A DNA stretch of 64,000 bases from Candidatus Gastranaerophilales bacterium (lineage in GTDB: Bacteria > Cyanobacteriota > Vampirovibrionia > Gastranaerophilales > Gastranaerophilaceae), in NCBI GenBank assembly GCA_944326565.1, contig CALVEL010000004.1, positions 178,163 through 242,162 on the forward strand, written 5' to 3'. Position 1 is the stretch's first letter. Each line of letters starts with the position of its first letter. Positions 33,368-42,113 of this stretch are shown one piece after another. A model generated the notes under the pieces. That model saw only the letters and a program-made list of their open reading frames with translations, had not been told where the DNA came from and did no database searches. The translations under genes were made by a program, and so were the position numbers.

Positions 33368-34670
33368 TATTTTTATGCTCTAGCTCTGCAAAATATTTTC
33401 CTAAGCCTACACCCATTGAAAAACAGCTTGCTTGCACTCTTAGAGCTCCTTGTGCCATAAAATCAGCTGAAATACACCTTCCTGCAACAAATAAATTATC
33501 TATATCTGCAGACATTAAACTTTCAATAGGTAATTGGTAATCTGATACCATATCAAGTGTTGATTTATCTTTTTCATTACTGTGGACATCGACTGGATAA
33601 TTTGAAACTAATACAGGATGACAAAATTTTTTTGCTGATTTTACATCATCAAGAGTATAAATATATTTCCCTTTTATTCGTCTTGAAACACGTATTCCTA
33701 GCATATCGGCAATATTTGATATATAAGCATTTTCAAATCCCGGCAGGTATTTTCTGCAAAAGTCTGCAAGTCGATATATGTTCTGTCTTGCCAATTGCAA
33801 GGCTTTTGACATATTTTTAACCTTTAGAGTATCAGTATAATCTATAATCCTTGGACAGTTAAAAGCAATATTGGTAGGCATTCCAGCCACTGTAAATATC
33901 TGAAAATAGTTTCTGTCGTGGTTTTTGAGAATTCCTTTTGCTACAGCATCCTCAAATAAAGGTGATAGTGCCCATTTTTTGTCCTTATCCCAAGTATAGG
34001 CTGTAGAAAGATGTATAAAGTCATTTATATCCTCTACCGTTGTTACATTTCGGTCTTTATCAAAGTTTTTTAACCACTCTGCAAATCTGGGAACATCAAC
34101 ACCACCCATCATAAATCTCAAACTTACAGGCTGTTGTTCACTTTTTTCTTCCAAAAAATTACAACCGCAAAGTTTTCCAATTTCACAATTTCCAGTTGCA
34201 TCCACATAATACTTCGCCTCGATATATACTGATAAATCTTTGTCAATATTTTCTAACGTATCGTTATATACTGATAATAATTCTTTAGAAATTTTTATGT
34301 ATTTAAGCTTTTTATTCTCTATTACGACATCTTGAATATGCGTATCAAAAAAAACTTCTACAGAGGCATTTTTCATGAGGTTATCTAATGCTATTTTGGT
34401 CAATTCCGGATTAAACCAGCCCTGATTATCCAAATATGTCGCTTGACCACCCATTTTCTTTAATTCTGAGACTAATGCATCATAAAATTCGGTATTAATT
34501 TGATGTTCACCGCATTTCATAGCAGGAACAACAAGAGCAGAGGTGATTGTACCTCCAAGATGAATCCCCTTTTCAATTAGTAAAACTTTTAGTCCTGCGA
34601 GCCCTGCGGTATAAGCAACAGCGCATCCTGCTGTGCCGCCGCCTATTACTACTACATCATAATTATTCAT
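33342..34670 (-). CDS. FAD-dependent oxidoreductase (FAD_oxidored family)
   Basis: 442 residues. N-terminal Rossmann motif VVVIGGGTAGCAVAYTAG, LIEKGIHLGGT with the GGT turn typical of the family, YVDATGNCEIGKLCG in the middle and the C-terminal LFVAGRCISADFMAQGALRVQASC. It belongs to the PF12831 group often found in sugar or aromatic metabolism; the substrate is unknown. The 3' end overlaps the opposing reductase by 26 bp. TTACAA-17-TATAAT ends 6 bases before ATG, with no Shine-Dalgarno site. Confidence 0.85.
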   Translation of the reverse strand: MNNYDVVVIGGGTAGCAVAYTAGLAGLKVLLIEKGIHLGGTITSALVVPAMKCGEHQINTEFYDALVSELKKMGGQATYLDNQGWFNPELTKIALDNLMKNASVEVFFDTHIQDVVIENKKLKYIKISKELLSVYNDTLENIDKDLSVYIEAKYYVDATGNCEIGKLCGCNFLEEKSEQQPVSLRFMMGGVDVPRFAEWLKNFDKDRNVTTVEDINDFIHLSTAYTWDKDKKWALSPLFEDAVAKGILKNHDRNYFQIFTVAGMPTNIAFNCPRIIDYTDTLKVKNMSKALQLARQNIYRLADFCRKYLPGFENAYISNIADMLGIRVSRRIKGKYIYTLDDVKSAKKFCHPVLVSNYPVDVHSNEKDKSTLDMVSDYQLPIESLMSADIDNLFVAGRCISADFMAQGALRVQASCFSMGVGLGKYFAELEHKNINFEKASK

Positions 34671-34676
34671 TTCTAC

Positions 34677-34705
34677 ATTATAGAATTTTTTGTATTTAAT
34701 TGTAA
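34677..34705 (-). promoter_or_regulatory. Leaderless-type promoter of the FAD oxidoreductase gene
   Basis: TTACAA (34700-34705), 17 bp, TATAAT (34677-34682), then 6 bases to ATG 34670. Confidence 0.7.
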
Positions 34706-34828
34706 AATATTTAATAATATTTAACTATTTGTAAAAGATTGATGTTCGAACCTTTTTATTATAAAATTTCAAAATATAAAATAAAACATTATATGAATAT
34801 ATCTAAACGTTACATACTGATAAATTTT

Positions 34829-36232
34829 CTAGTTTTCTGTTGTCAACTTAAATTGTTTTATATATTTTGAACTTGAAATTTTGTCGCTTTCATAAACTTC
34901 TTTTTGATGTGTAGCTATAATTTGCTCATTAAGCTGGTTTAAATTTTCATCCCGATAAAATATGCCTGCTTTTGAATTTATCAAGCCTAAATCGAATTCT
35001 GAAAGCTCATGTTTTATAAGAGTTTTATTTTTAGTTGCAATTGTGCCAGTAAATTTGTTTAATTCCTTATTAAAAATTTTACCGACAAAAAATCCAGCGT
35101 TAATCATCGCATTTCTTACAGCTGCAGAATTAGAATAAGTTAAAATCATACCATTATTGACATCAAGATGCTCAAACAGGAGTTTAAAAAATTCCAAAGA
35201 CCAAAGTGCAGGACATTTAGCAGGGGTAAAAGCATCTAAAAAGATGAAATTGTAGATATTATTGTCTGATAAAATTGATTGTCTTGCATCAGCTATTATA
35301 TGTTCAAAAATAAAATTGTTTATTTTAAGGCCATTCAGTGCCTTTTTGTAACTGGTTGATACATGGCTATAATATATATTATGTAAGAATACATATAAAC
35401 TGCCAGGGAGGGTGTATTTACTTCTCTTGTTTCTTAAAAGTTTAAAATAAGCGCATAATTTTTGGTCGAAAAATGGTTTATATTTTTTCGAATTTAATAT
35501 TCTTAAAATCTCACTGTCTTCAAAAATATCAGGACAGTTGTTGATTATATATTTAAAAATTAGTAAATTAATATTTTGATCTAACTGGTATTTTTGATTA
35601 AATTCATTATTCAAAAGTTTTGTAATTTTTTCATAATTAAAATTTAATTTATTATATTTTTTATCATTTTTGTTTCCTTGTCTAAAAAAAGGAGATAAGT
35701 AAAATAAATTTTTATCAGTGTCTAATACTTTTAAGTAAATTTTATATTTTTTATTATTAATAGACAATTTATCTTGCAAAATATTATTGGAATATATCGT
35801 ATCGTTATTATTAATTATTCCTCTAATTTCAGAAATATTATTTTGTATATCCTTATTATTAAAAATCTTATCAGTATATCTCTTGTAGATACAAAATAAT
35901 TTATTTATTCTGTTAAAAATTTTATTGGTATATATCGTGGCGATATTATATTTTAATATATGATTTTTTTTTATATTTTTTTCAAATTTTAAAATATTTT
36001 TTTCTAAAATAAAATTTAAAAAACTTTTAGAATTATATCCAATTCCATAGCAAATATCTAAAACTTTTATTTGAGAATTATTTTCAAAATAAGTATCAAG
36101 CTCCGCAGGTATAATAAATTTTTCATAGGCTTCAGTAAGAGCGCCATATGTAGAATGGTAGATATCATCAGCTTCTGGGCTGAACAGGCCTATGGAACCG
36201 TCATTAGTAAAATAAGGGTATAATTCGTACAT
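34829..36232 (-). CDS. MnmC-like (DUF752) methyltransferase with ~230-residue insert
   Basis: 467 residues, about twice the usual DUF752 length. SAM motif I LDICYGIGYNS is at 58-68, after SPEADDIYHSTYGALTEA. The rest of the methyltransferase core resumes near residue 315 (HIIADARQS) with FIFLDAFTPAKCPALWS and LTYSNSAAVRNAMINAGF. Between lies an Asn/Lys/Ile-rich insert of about 230 residues with no recognisable domain. Family members modify the wobble uridine of tRNA (mnm5U branch), so a tRNA role is inferred. Leaderless-type start. Confidence 0.8.
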   Translation of the reverse strand: MYELYPYFTNDGSIGLFSPEADDIYHSTYGALTEAYEKFIIPAELDTYFENNSQIKVLDICYGIGYNSKSFLNFILEKNILKFEKNIKKNHILKYNIATIYTNKIFNRINKLFCIYKRYTDKIFNNKDIQNNISEIRGIINNNDTIYSNNILQDKLSINNKKYKIYLKVLDTDKNLFYLSPFFRQGNKNDKKYNKLNFNYEKITKLLNNEFNQKYQLDQNINLLIFKYIINNCPDIFEDSEILRILNSKKYKPFFDQKLCAYFKLLRNKRSKYTLPGSLYVFLHNIYYSHVSTSYKKALNGLKINNFIFEHIIADARQSILSDNNIYNFIFLDAFTPAKCPALWSLEFFKLLFEHLDVNNGMILTYSNSAAVRNAMINAGFFVGKIFNKELNKFTGTIATKNKTLIKHELSEFDLGLINSKAGIFYRDENLNQLNEQIIATHQKEVYESDKISSSKYIKQFKLTTEN

Positions 36233-36238
36233 AATCTA

Positions 36239-36267
36239 ATTATATATTCTTAGTCCTTTATACTCAA
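36239..36267 (-). promoter_or_regulatory. Leaderless-type promoter of the MnmC-like gene
   Basis: TTGAGT (36262-36267), 17 bp, TATAAT (36239-36244), then 6 bases to ATG 36232. Confidence 0.7.
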
Positions 36268-36299
36268 AATTCTTTATATATCTCAATATTAAGGGGAAT

Positions 36300-36328
36300 T
36301 TGTTTAAAAAATACCTTTGTGATAGTAT
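36300..36328 (+). promoter_or_regulatory. Promoter of thrB
   Basis: TTGTTT (36300-36305), 17 bp, TAGTAT (36323-36328). Start near 36335, leader ~48 bases. Confidence 0.5.
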
Positions 36329-36382
36329 AGTAGCAGGTGATTAATATAAGTATTACACAGCTAAAACAGAAATAGAGGAAAT

Positions 36383-37327
36383 ATGAAAGTAAGCGTAAAA
36401 GTACCGGCAACTACAGCCAATTTAGGTCCAGGATTTGATTGTATGGGCATGGCACTTCCGATATATAATACAGTTACAATAGAAGAAACTGTTCTTCCCG
36501 GTACAGGTATTGAAATTAACGTAATTGCAGAAGACGAAACAGCTGATGAGCTTTCTTTAGAGCATATACCAATGGATGAAAACAGTATTATTTATAAGGC
36601 TGTAGAACTTTTATACAACTCTATAGGACAGACCCCAAGTGAGCTTAAAATAACCATACATTCTCAAATTCCGATAGCAAGAGGATTAGGCAGCAGTGCT
36701 TCTGTTATTGTAGGGGGATTGCTAGCTGCAAATGAATTACTAGGTCATCCAGCAGATGAGGCCGCACTTCTATCAATTGCAACAGAAGTTGAAGGTCATC
36801 CAGATAACGTCACACCTGCAATTGTCGGCGGTCTTGTAATTACATCAAGCGAAGATGATGGCAGTATTGTATATAGAAAACTTGATTGGCCTCAAGATTG
36901 GCATTTAACAGTGTGTGTACCTGAATATGAATTAGCAACAGATATTTCACGTTCTGTATTACCCAAAGAGGTGCCTATGGAGGATGCCGTATTTAATGCT
37001 AAAAGGTTAGGAATGTTTATTCATGCTATTCATACTAAAGATGCTAAACTTATGAAATTAGCTCTAAAAGATCGATTACATCAGCCTTATAGAATGAAGT
37101 TGGTGCCAGGGTTAGAGAAAATTATTGAGAATTTAAAACATGAAGAAAATGTGTTAGGTTGTGTATTAAGCGGAGCTGGTCCCTCAATTTTAATTATTAG
37201 TGAGAAAAATAATCTCGATAGAATTAAAGATATAGTAAGAGAAACTTGGGCTAATTTGAATGTAAAAGCAGACATTTATACTCTGCCTGTTGAAAATAAT
37301 GGAGCTCAAATCATAAACCTTGATTAA
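36383..37327 (+). CDS. thrB: Homoserine kinase
   Basis: Phosphorylates homoserine on the threonine pathway. 314 residues of the GHMP kinase family: ATTANLGPGFDCMG substrate motif, the ATP loop PIARGLGSSASVIVGGL (~95-111), EGHPDNVTPAIVGG and the C-terminal SGAGPSILI. AGAGGAAA precedes ATG. thrA and thrC are not adjacent. Confidence 0.95.
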   Translation: MKVSVKVPATTANLGPGFDCMGMALPIYNTVTIEETVLPGTGIEINVIAEDETADELSLEHIPMDENSIIYKAVELLYNSIGQTPSELKITIHSQIPIARGLGSSASVIVGGLLAANELLGHPADEAALLSIATEVEGHPDNVTPAIVGGLVITSSEDDGSIVYRKLDWPQDWHLTVCVPEYELATDISRSVLPKEVPMEDAVFNAKRLGMFIHAIHTKDAKLMKLALKDRLHQPYRMKLVPGLEKIIENLKHEENVLGCVLSGAGPSILIISEKNNLDRIKDIVRETWANLNVKADIYTLPVENNGAQIINLD

Positions 37328-37373
37328 TTATTTCAGATAATGTACTTGATGCCAAATTATTTATAATATTAAT

Positions 37374-37559
37374 ATGCATATAAGTATTTCAAATAATTGT
37401 ATTGGCTGTGGAGCTTGTTCTACAATAAGCCCAGAAGTTTTTGAAATATACAAAGATACAGCTATAGCAGATGCCGAAAAAGTTTACGGTAATGAAGAAA
37501 GTTGTATTGATGCAGCGATCAATTGTCCTGTCAATGCTATAAATATTGAAGAATACTAA
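37374..37559 (+). CDS. Small single [4Fe-4S] ferredoxin
   Basis: 61 residues. Cys in CIGCGAC (C-x2-C-x2-C) and the distal Cys in NCPVNAI ligate one cluster; a further Cys (SCIDAA) could form a disulfide, as in Desulfovibrio-type ferredoxins. Electron carrier in the cytoplasm; the partner is unknown. TATAAT (37362-37367) ends 6 bases before ATG with no Shine-Dalgarno site. Confidence 0.88.
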   Translation: MHISISNNCIGCGACSTISPEVFEIYKDTAIADAEKVYGNEESCIDAAINCPVNAINIEEY

Positions 37560-37585
37560 AATCCCCCAGCATATGCTGAGGGATT
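37560..37585. terminator. Bidirectional terminator between convergent genes
   Basis: AATCCC-CAGCAT and ATGCTG-GGGATT arms with one mismatch, A-rich before and T-rich after, directly after the ferredoxin stop and 10 bp from the opposing stop. Confidence 0.6.
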
Positions 37586-37594
37586 AAACTTTTA

Positions 37595-38134
37595 TTATCC
37601 TTGGCCTGTGTATTCAGGTACAAAGTCCTTAGAACTTGATTTTTCCATTTGTTTAGCGGCCTCTTCTTGACCTTCGATAAGTTTGAGTCGAGATTCGATA
37701 TTTGCTTTTCTTTGACCTAATTCAATTTCTAAATCTTTTAACGGTTCTAATTGAGCTTCACGCATCATATCAAAGTAGTCAGCCCAAGTAGACTGAGCTT
37801 GAGCTCCCATATATTGAATTTGTTGCTGTACACCACTGTATTGCTGCATAGCTGCCATTTGTTTTTGAGCTTCAGGAGAGTTTGGTGTAAAAATACTGTT
37901 CATATTATTAAAATTAATACCAGCTCTATTAGCAGCTCCCATAGCAGCTGTTTGCATTTGTGCTTGTATTGCCATGTTACAATTTCTTTGTTGAGCAGTC
38001 ATCATGCGTTCCACCTGACCAATTTGTTTGGTCACACGGTTCATCTGCGATACGATTCTCGTCAACTCGTTTTGGAGTTGGAGCCGCATGCGCGTAGAAT
38101 GCATTTTTAAATATGCGCCGGTTAGGAAACCCAT
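37595..38134 (-). CDS. Hypothetical coiled-coil protein, Gln/Met-rich
   Basis: 179 residues. An N-terminal coiled coil (~10-50, LQLQNELTRIVSQMNRVTKQI), a Gln/Met/Ala-rich middle (AIQAQMQTAAMGAANRAG) and a C-terminal coiled coil (~120-165) ending in VPEYTGQG. No signal peptide or enzyme motif. Third member of the group carrying the shared upstream AT-rich motif. The helical ends resemble secretion-system or filament-associated proteins, but this is only a guess. AGAGG precedes ATG. Confidence 0.7.
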   Translation of the reverse strand: MGFLTGAYLKMHSTRMRLQLQNELTRIVSQMNRVTKQIGQVERMMTAQQRNCNMAIQAQMQTAAMGAANRAGINFNNMNSIFTPNSPEAQKQMAAMQQYSGVQQQIQYMGAQAQSTWADYFDMMREAQLEPLKDLEIELGQRKANIESRLKLIEGQEEAAKQMEKSSSKDFVPEYTGQG

Positions 38135-38159
38135 GTTGTACCTCTGTTCTTTTTGTCCT

Positions 38160-38179
38160 CGTAAATATATAAAGTATAT
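38160..38179 (-). promoter_or_regulatory. Shared upstream AT-rich motif, copy 3
   Basis: ATACTTTATATATTTACG in coding orientation, 25 bases before ATG 38134, with TTTGTAAATAT about 40 bases further upstream, as in copy 2. Confidence 0.5.
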
Positions 38180-38322
38180 ATTGTTTAAATTATTTACTTT
38201 TTTTAATTATATATTTACAAAACTTTACAATTATTTTAATTATCGGGCTAAAACAATATTCTAATTGCCAAAAATCTATTTTACTGATAAACTTTTATAG
38301 TGAATTTTAGAAAGGTAAACTT

Positions 38323-39375
38323 ATGATATCAAGATTTTTTTCAGTGAAAAATATAGCTTTTTTAGCAGGTGTGATAGTATTATTATTTATAATTCCCAAA
38401 ATTGCTGGAATTGTAATGCTTTTTTATGCAGCATATGTAATTGCTTGTGCATTAGATCCTTTTGTCGAGAAATTTCAAAATAAATTAAAAAATAACAGAA
38501 CATTAGCCTCAATTATTGTTGTATTTGGCGGAATTTTAGCAATATTCGCTTTATTTGCTCCGATTATTGCCATTGCATATAATGAAATTCGTACTTTTAT
38601 AAGAGTATTTCCTGATAAAATTGCAGATGTCGCAAGTTATATAATAAATCTGAGAATATACGGACACAACCTTTCTGATATAGTAAATTTTAACTCGATT
38701 TTTGATACAAATCCAGATTTTGCCCAAAGTGTATTTAGCCAATCTTGGAATATAACAATGGGTATTTTTCAATTCTTTGTTGTTTGTGTAGCAATCGGTA
38801 TGATAATATTTTATATTCTTGTAGATAAAGAATATCTTGTTGATAAATATTGTCAATTATTTCCTGCAAATCTCAAAGAACGTGCTGTAAATATTTTATC
38901 GTCTATAAGTAATAAAGTCGGTGGATATGTAAGAGCTCAGGTATTGTCAATGTTATCTATCGGCATAATGCAGATGATTGTATTAATAATACTTGGTGTA
39001 GATTATCCTCTTTTACTGGCACTTATCACTGGTATTATGGATATTGTACCTGTCCTTGGTCCTACAATTGCATTGGTAGTAATTTTACTTGTTGCATATC
39101 CTGTTGGAATACTTAAATTAGCTTTAATTATTCTTACCTTCTTTATAGTACAGCAAGCTTCAAATATAATAGTAAGACCTTTATTGTTTGGCAAATTTAT
39201 GAAATTACATCCGCTTACTATATTTCTAGCATTATTTGTATGCGAACAATTCTTAGGCTTTTTGGGAGTAATTCTATCACCTGCAATTGCATCTACAGTT
39301 TGTGTTCTGATTGATGAATTATATATTAAACCAATCAATGAAAAAAATGATCAACTAAAGGCTGAAAATGAATAA
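38323..39375 (+). CDS. AI-2E family transporter
   Basis: 350 residues with about eight transmembrane helices. Family marks: the paired N-terminal helices (FLAGVIVLLFIIPKIAGIVM), VGGYVRAQVLSMLSIG, ALITGIMDIVPVLGPTIAL and a late HPLTIFLALF. Members export or leak small molecules (autoinducer-2 in TqsA) or act as Na+/H+ antiporters; the substrate is open. Its end overlaps the radical SAM gene by 8 bp. Confidence 0.9.
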   Translation: MISRFFSVKNIAFLAGVIVLLFIIPKIAGIVMLFYAAYVIACALDPFVEKFQNKLKNNRTLASIIVVFGGILAIFALFAPIIAIAYNEIRTFIRVFPDKIADVASYIINLRIYGHNLSDIVNFNSIFDTNPDFAQSVFSQSWNITMGIFQFFVVCVAIGMIIFYILVDKEYLVDKYCQLFPANLKERAVNILSSISNKVGGYVRAQVLSMLSIGIMQMIVLIILGVDYPLLLALITGIMDIVPVLGPTIALVVILLVAYPVGILKLALIILTFFIVQQASNIIVRPLLFGKFMKLHPLTIFLALFVCEQFLGFLGVILSPAIASTVCVLIDELYIKPINEKNDQLKAENE

Positions 39376-40903
39376 CTCTGATATTTATTTATATGAAAGA
39401 AAATTGCATAAATATGCAGATTATACTGTATGGTTGGCATTTCCCGGAGTTAACTCTTTTGCAATGTCTTCTTTAGGTTTTTTATGGATCTATAAATCGA
39501 TTGATGAAATTGAAGATGTAAATGTAGAAATTCTGTCTTCAGACAAAAAAACTACAAAATTTATGTATGAAGATGTTAATTTAATTGGTTTTTCTTTTAC
39601 TTTTGATACAGATTTTTTAACTATTTTTTCTATGCTTGAAAAATATTCAATACCATTTAAATCAAATGAGCGTGATGAAAAATTTCCATTGATATTTGCA
39701 GGTGGTCCGGTTGTCAGTGCTAATCCGATGCCTTATAAAGATTTTTTTGATTTTTTTGTAATCGGGGATGGTGAAGATATTAATTTAAACTTAGTCAATT
39801 TATGTAAGGAAAATAAAAATAAATCCAAAAATGAAATTTTAGAAATGCTTTCTAAAATTGATGGAATATACGTTCCATCAATTAACAATCGCCCTGTAAA
39901 AAAACTTACCCAAAAGCTTGATAAATGTGTATATACACCAATAATAAGTGAGAATGCTTTTTTCAAAAATACGTTTATCATAGAATTGGCAAGAGGATGC
40001 TCCAATCGATGTGGTTTTTGTCTTGCATCATATTTGAATTTACCCTTTCGATATGTACCATTTGATGAGATTATTTCAAAAATTGAGCTTGGTTTAAAAT
40101 ATACAAATAAAATAGCTCTATTAGGAGCTCAGATAAGTGCTCATCCTAAATTTGAAGATATTTTTAACTATATAAATAAAAAAATTGAATCAGGAATGAA
40201 TATTGAAATGAGTGTATCTTCATTACGTGTCGATGCAATAAAACCTGAAATTGTTAAAACTCTAGTGGCTTGCGGACAAAAAAATGTTACTCTTGCAATT
40301 GAAGCTGGAAGTGAAAGACTAAGAAAAGTAATTAATAAAAATCTATCAGAAGAACAGATATTTTCTGCTGTAAAAATTGCTTTCGAAAATGGACTTAAAG
40401 GACTAAAATTTTATGGTATGATTGGTATTCCAACAGAAACCAAGGAAGATATAGATGAATTAATAAAGCTTGTAGGTGAAATAAAAAAATTATATAAAGG
40501 ATTTGATATATCTTTTGGTTTTTCAAGTTTTGTTCCAAAACCTAATACACCGTTTCAGTGGTGTGGAAGAGAGAATTCAAAATCAATTGAACAAAAAGCA
40601 GAATATTTAAAAAAGGAAATGCATAAACTAGGTATTCAAATTAGTGTATCCAGTATAAAATGGGATTATTGGCAAGCTGTTTTATCAAGAGGAGATGATT
40701 CTTTTACTCAATTTTTGATTGATGTTTATAATTTAGGCGGTAAATTAGGTGCTTTTAAAAAATCAGCTATTAAAAACAACATAAATTCTGATTTTTATGC
40801 TTATGATAATTTTCCTATAAATACTGATTTACCTTGGGATTTTATAGAAGTATCACCAGGTAAAGATTTTTTAATTAAAGAACATTCCAGACTTTTAAAT
40901 TGA
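39368..40903 (+). CDS. B12-binding-type radical SAM protein
   Basis: 511 residues. The N-terminal ~140 residues have a B12-binding-like fold (SLGFLWIYKSIDEIEDVNVEIL, LIGFSFTFDTDF, FAGGPVVSANP), but I see no DxHxxG cobalamin motif. The radical SAM cluster motif is CSNRCGFC (C-x3-C-x2-C) in ELARGCSNRCGFCLASY, near 210. Partway through, YGMIGIPTETKEDI gives the SAM-binding strand. It resembles the family of YgiQ/TIGR03960-like proteins. Substrate unknown. Co-transcribed with the AI-2E gene (8-bp overlap). Confidence 0.85.
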   Translation: MNNSDIYLYERKLHKYADYTVWLAFPGVNSFAMSSLGFLWIYKSIDEIEDVNVEILSSDKKTTKFMYEDVNLIGFSFTFDTDFLTIFSMLEKYSIPFKSNERDEKFPLIFAGGPVVSANPMPYKDFFDFFVIGDGEDINLNLVNLCKENKNKSKNEILEMLSKIDGIYVPSINNRPVKKLTQKLDKCVYTPIISENAFFKNTFIIELARGCSNRCGFCLASYLNLPFRYVPFDEIISKIELGLKYTNKIALLGAQISAHPKFEDIFNYINKKIESGMNIEMSVSSLRVDAIKPEIVKTLVACGQKNVTLAIEAGSERLRKVINKNLSEEQIFSAVKIAFENGLKGLKFYGMIGIPTETKEDIDELIKLVGEIKKLYKGFDISFGFSSFVPKPNTPFQWCGRENSKSIEQKAEYLKKEMHKLGIQISVSSIKWDYWQAVLSRGDDSFTQFLIDVYNLGGKLGAFKKSAIKNNINSDFYAYDNFPINTDLPWDFIEVSPGKDFLIKEHSRLLN

Positions 40904-40904
40904 A

Positions 40905-41528
40905 CTATATAGGTGTATAGTCGGAGTATATTAAACTTTGCCAGCTTTCAAAATAGCTAATTTGAGTCGCACTTCCTGTTTTAATATATATTTTAGGAAG
41001 AGATGATGCTGGAATATTCAAAGCGTTACATATTGCAGCTTTTATTATATCAGGTGTCGTAACTATAATTATTCTATTTGAAATATTTTCATTTACAATT
41101 CTGTTGATAATATTGCCGATTCTTATAACAAAGTCATTTAAAGACTCAGCATCTGAAGGTATTGGAGCAGATGGATCGTTAATAAGCTTGTCAAATTCAT
41201 CAGGATATTTTTCTTCAATCTGCTCGTAAGTAAGCCCGTTAAAAGCTCCGCATTTTCTTGGCGTTAGATCGTTGACAACTTCATAATCCTTTTTATAAAG
41301 TTTAGCTATAACCTGAGCAGTTTGAAGGGTTCTTGTTGCTGGCGAAGTGTATATTCTATCATTTTTAATACCTCTCAATCGTAAAAATTCAGTAATTTTT
41401 TCAACTTCTTCTTGTCCTGCATCATTAAGCTGGGGATAGTTCAATACATCAGAAAATCTTGCTTCTTCTGAGTATATTGTCGCACCATGGCTTATATAAG
41501 TTATTTTACATTTTCTGCTAAAATACAT
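40905..41528 (-). CDS. Histidine-phosphatase family protein with altered active site
   Basis: 207 residues of the phosphoglycerate-mutase/phosphatase fold: LNDAGQEEVEKITEFL, IYTSPATRTLQTAQVIAKL and KCGAFNGLTYEQI. The catalytic triad R-H-G at the start is S13-H14-G15 (YISHGAT), so the phosphate-binding Arg is lost. The distal H-G pair (usually VSHGGVIRA) reads VTTPDIIKA, so the second His is also lost. The phosphorylatable His14 and the second Arg (ATRTLQTA) remain. Probably not a normal phosphatase; it may bind phospho-ligands. AGGT precedes ATG. Confidence 0.85.
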   Translation of the reverse strand: MYFSRKCKITYISHGATIYSEEARFSDVLNYPQLNDAGQEEVEKITEFLRLRGIKNDRIYTSPATRTLQTAQVIAKLYKKDYEVVNDLTPRKCGAFNGLTYEQIEEKYPDEFDKLINDPSAPIPSDAESLNDFVIRIGNIINRIVNENISNRIIIVTTPDIIKAAICNALNIPASSLPKIYIKTGSATQISYFESWQSLIYSDYTPI

Positions 41529-41611
41529 ATTTTACCTCGTAATCTTTTTTAATTATAACATATTTTATTGCTTTTTTGTAGTATTATATATAAATAAAAA
41601 AGGAGATTGAT

Positions 41612-42106
41612 ATGCAAGGAAAAGCTTTTAAATTTGGTGATAATATTTCAACAGACCACATTGCACCAGGAAGGTTGTTCCATTTACGTTCAAATTTGGA
41701 AGAATTTTCTAAGCATGTACTTGAGGATGCAGATGAGACTTTTGCAAGTCGGATGAAAAAAGGTGATTTTGTAGTTGCTGGGAGTAATTTCGGACTTGGC
41801 TCATCAAGAGAACATGCACCTCAAATTATCAAAATAGCAGGAGTAGGAGCTGTAATTGCAAAATCTTTTGCAAGAATTTTCTACAGAAACGCAATTAATA
41901 TAGGTCTATTGGCTATAGAATGTGATACAGATGCAATAGATGCTGGTGATATTCTTGATGTTGACATTGAAAAAGGTATAATATCAAATAAAACTAACGG
42001 TGCGTTAATTCAAATTGAGCCAATTCCGCCTGTTATGCGTATGCTGCTTAAAGATGGAGGTTTGGTTGAGCATATTAAAAAACATGGTAACTTTAAACTA
42101 AATTAA
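41612..42106 (+). CDS. leuD: 3-isopropylmalate dehydratase small subunit (LeuD-like)
   Basis: 164 residues. Swivel domain of the aconitase superfamily: FGDNISTDHIAPGRL, VVAGSNFGLGSSREHAPQ, AKSFARIFYRNAINIGL. It would pair with a LeuC or homoaconitase large subunit, which is not in the window, so leucine synthesis versus a related (homo)aconitase reaction is not settled. AAAAGGAG precedes ATG. Confidence 0.88.
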   Translation: MQGKAFKFGDNISTDHIAPGRLFHLRSNLEEFSKHVLEDADETFASRMKKGDFVVAGSNFGLGSSREHAPQIIKIAGVGAVIAKSFARIFYRNAINIGLLAIECDTDAIDAGDILDVDIEKGIISNKTNGALIQIEPIPPVMRMLLKDGGLVEHIKKHGNFKLN

Positions 42107-42113
42107 ATAAATA

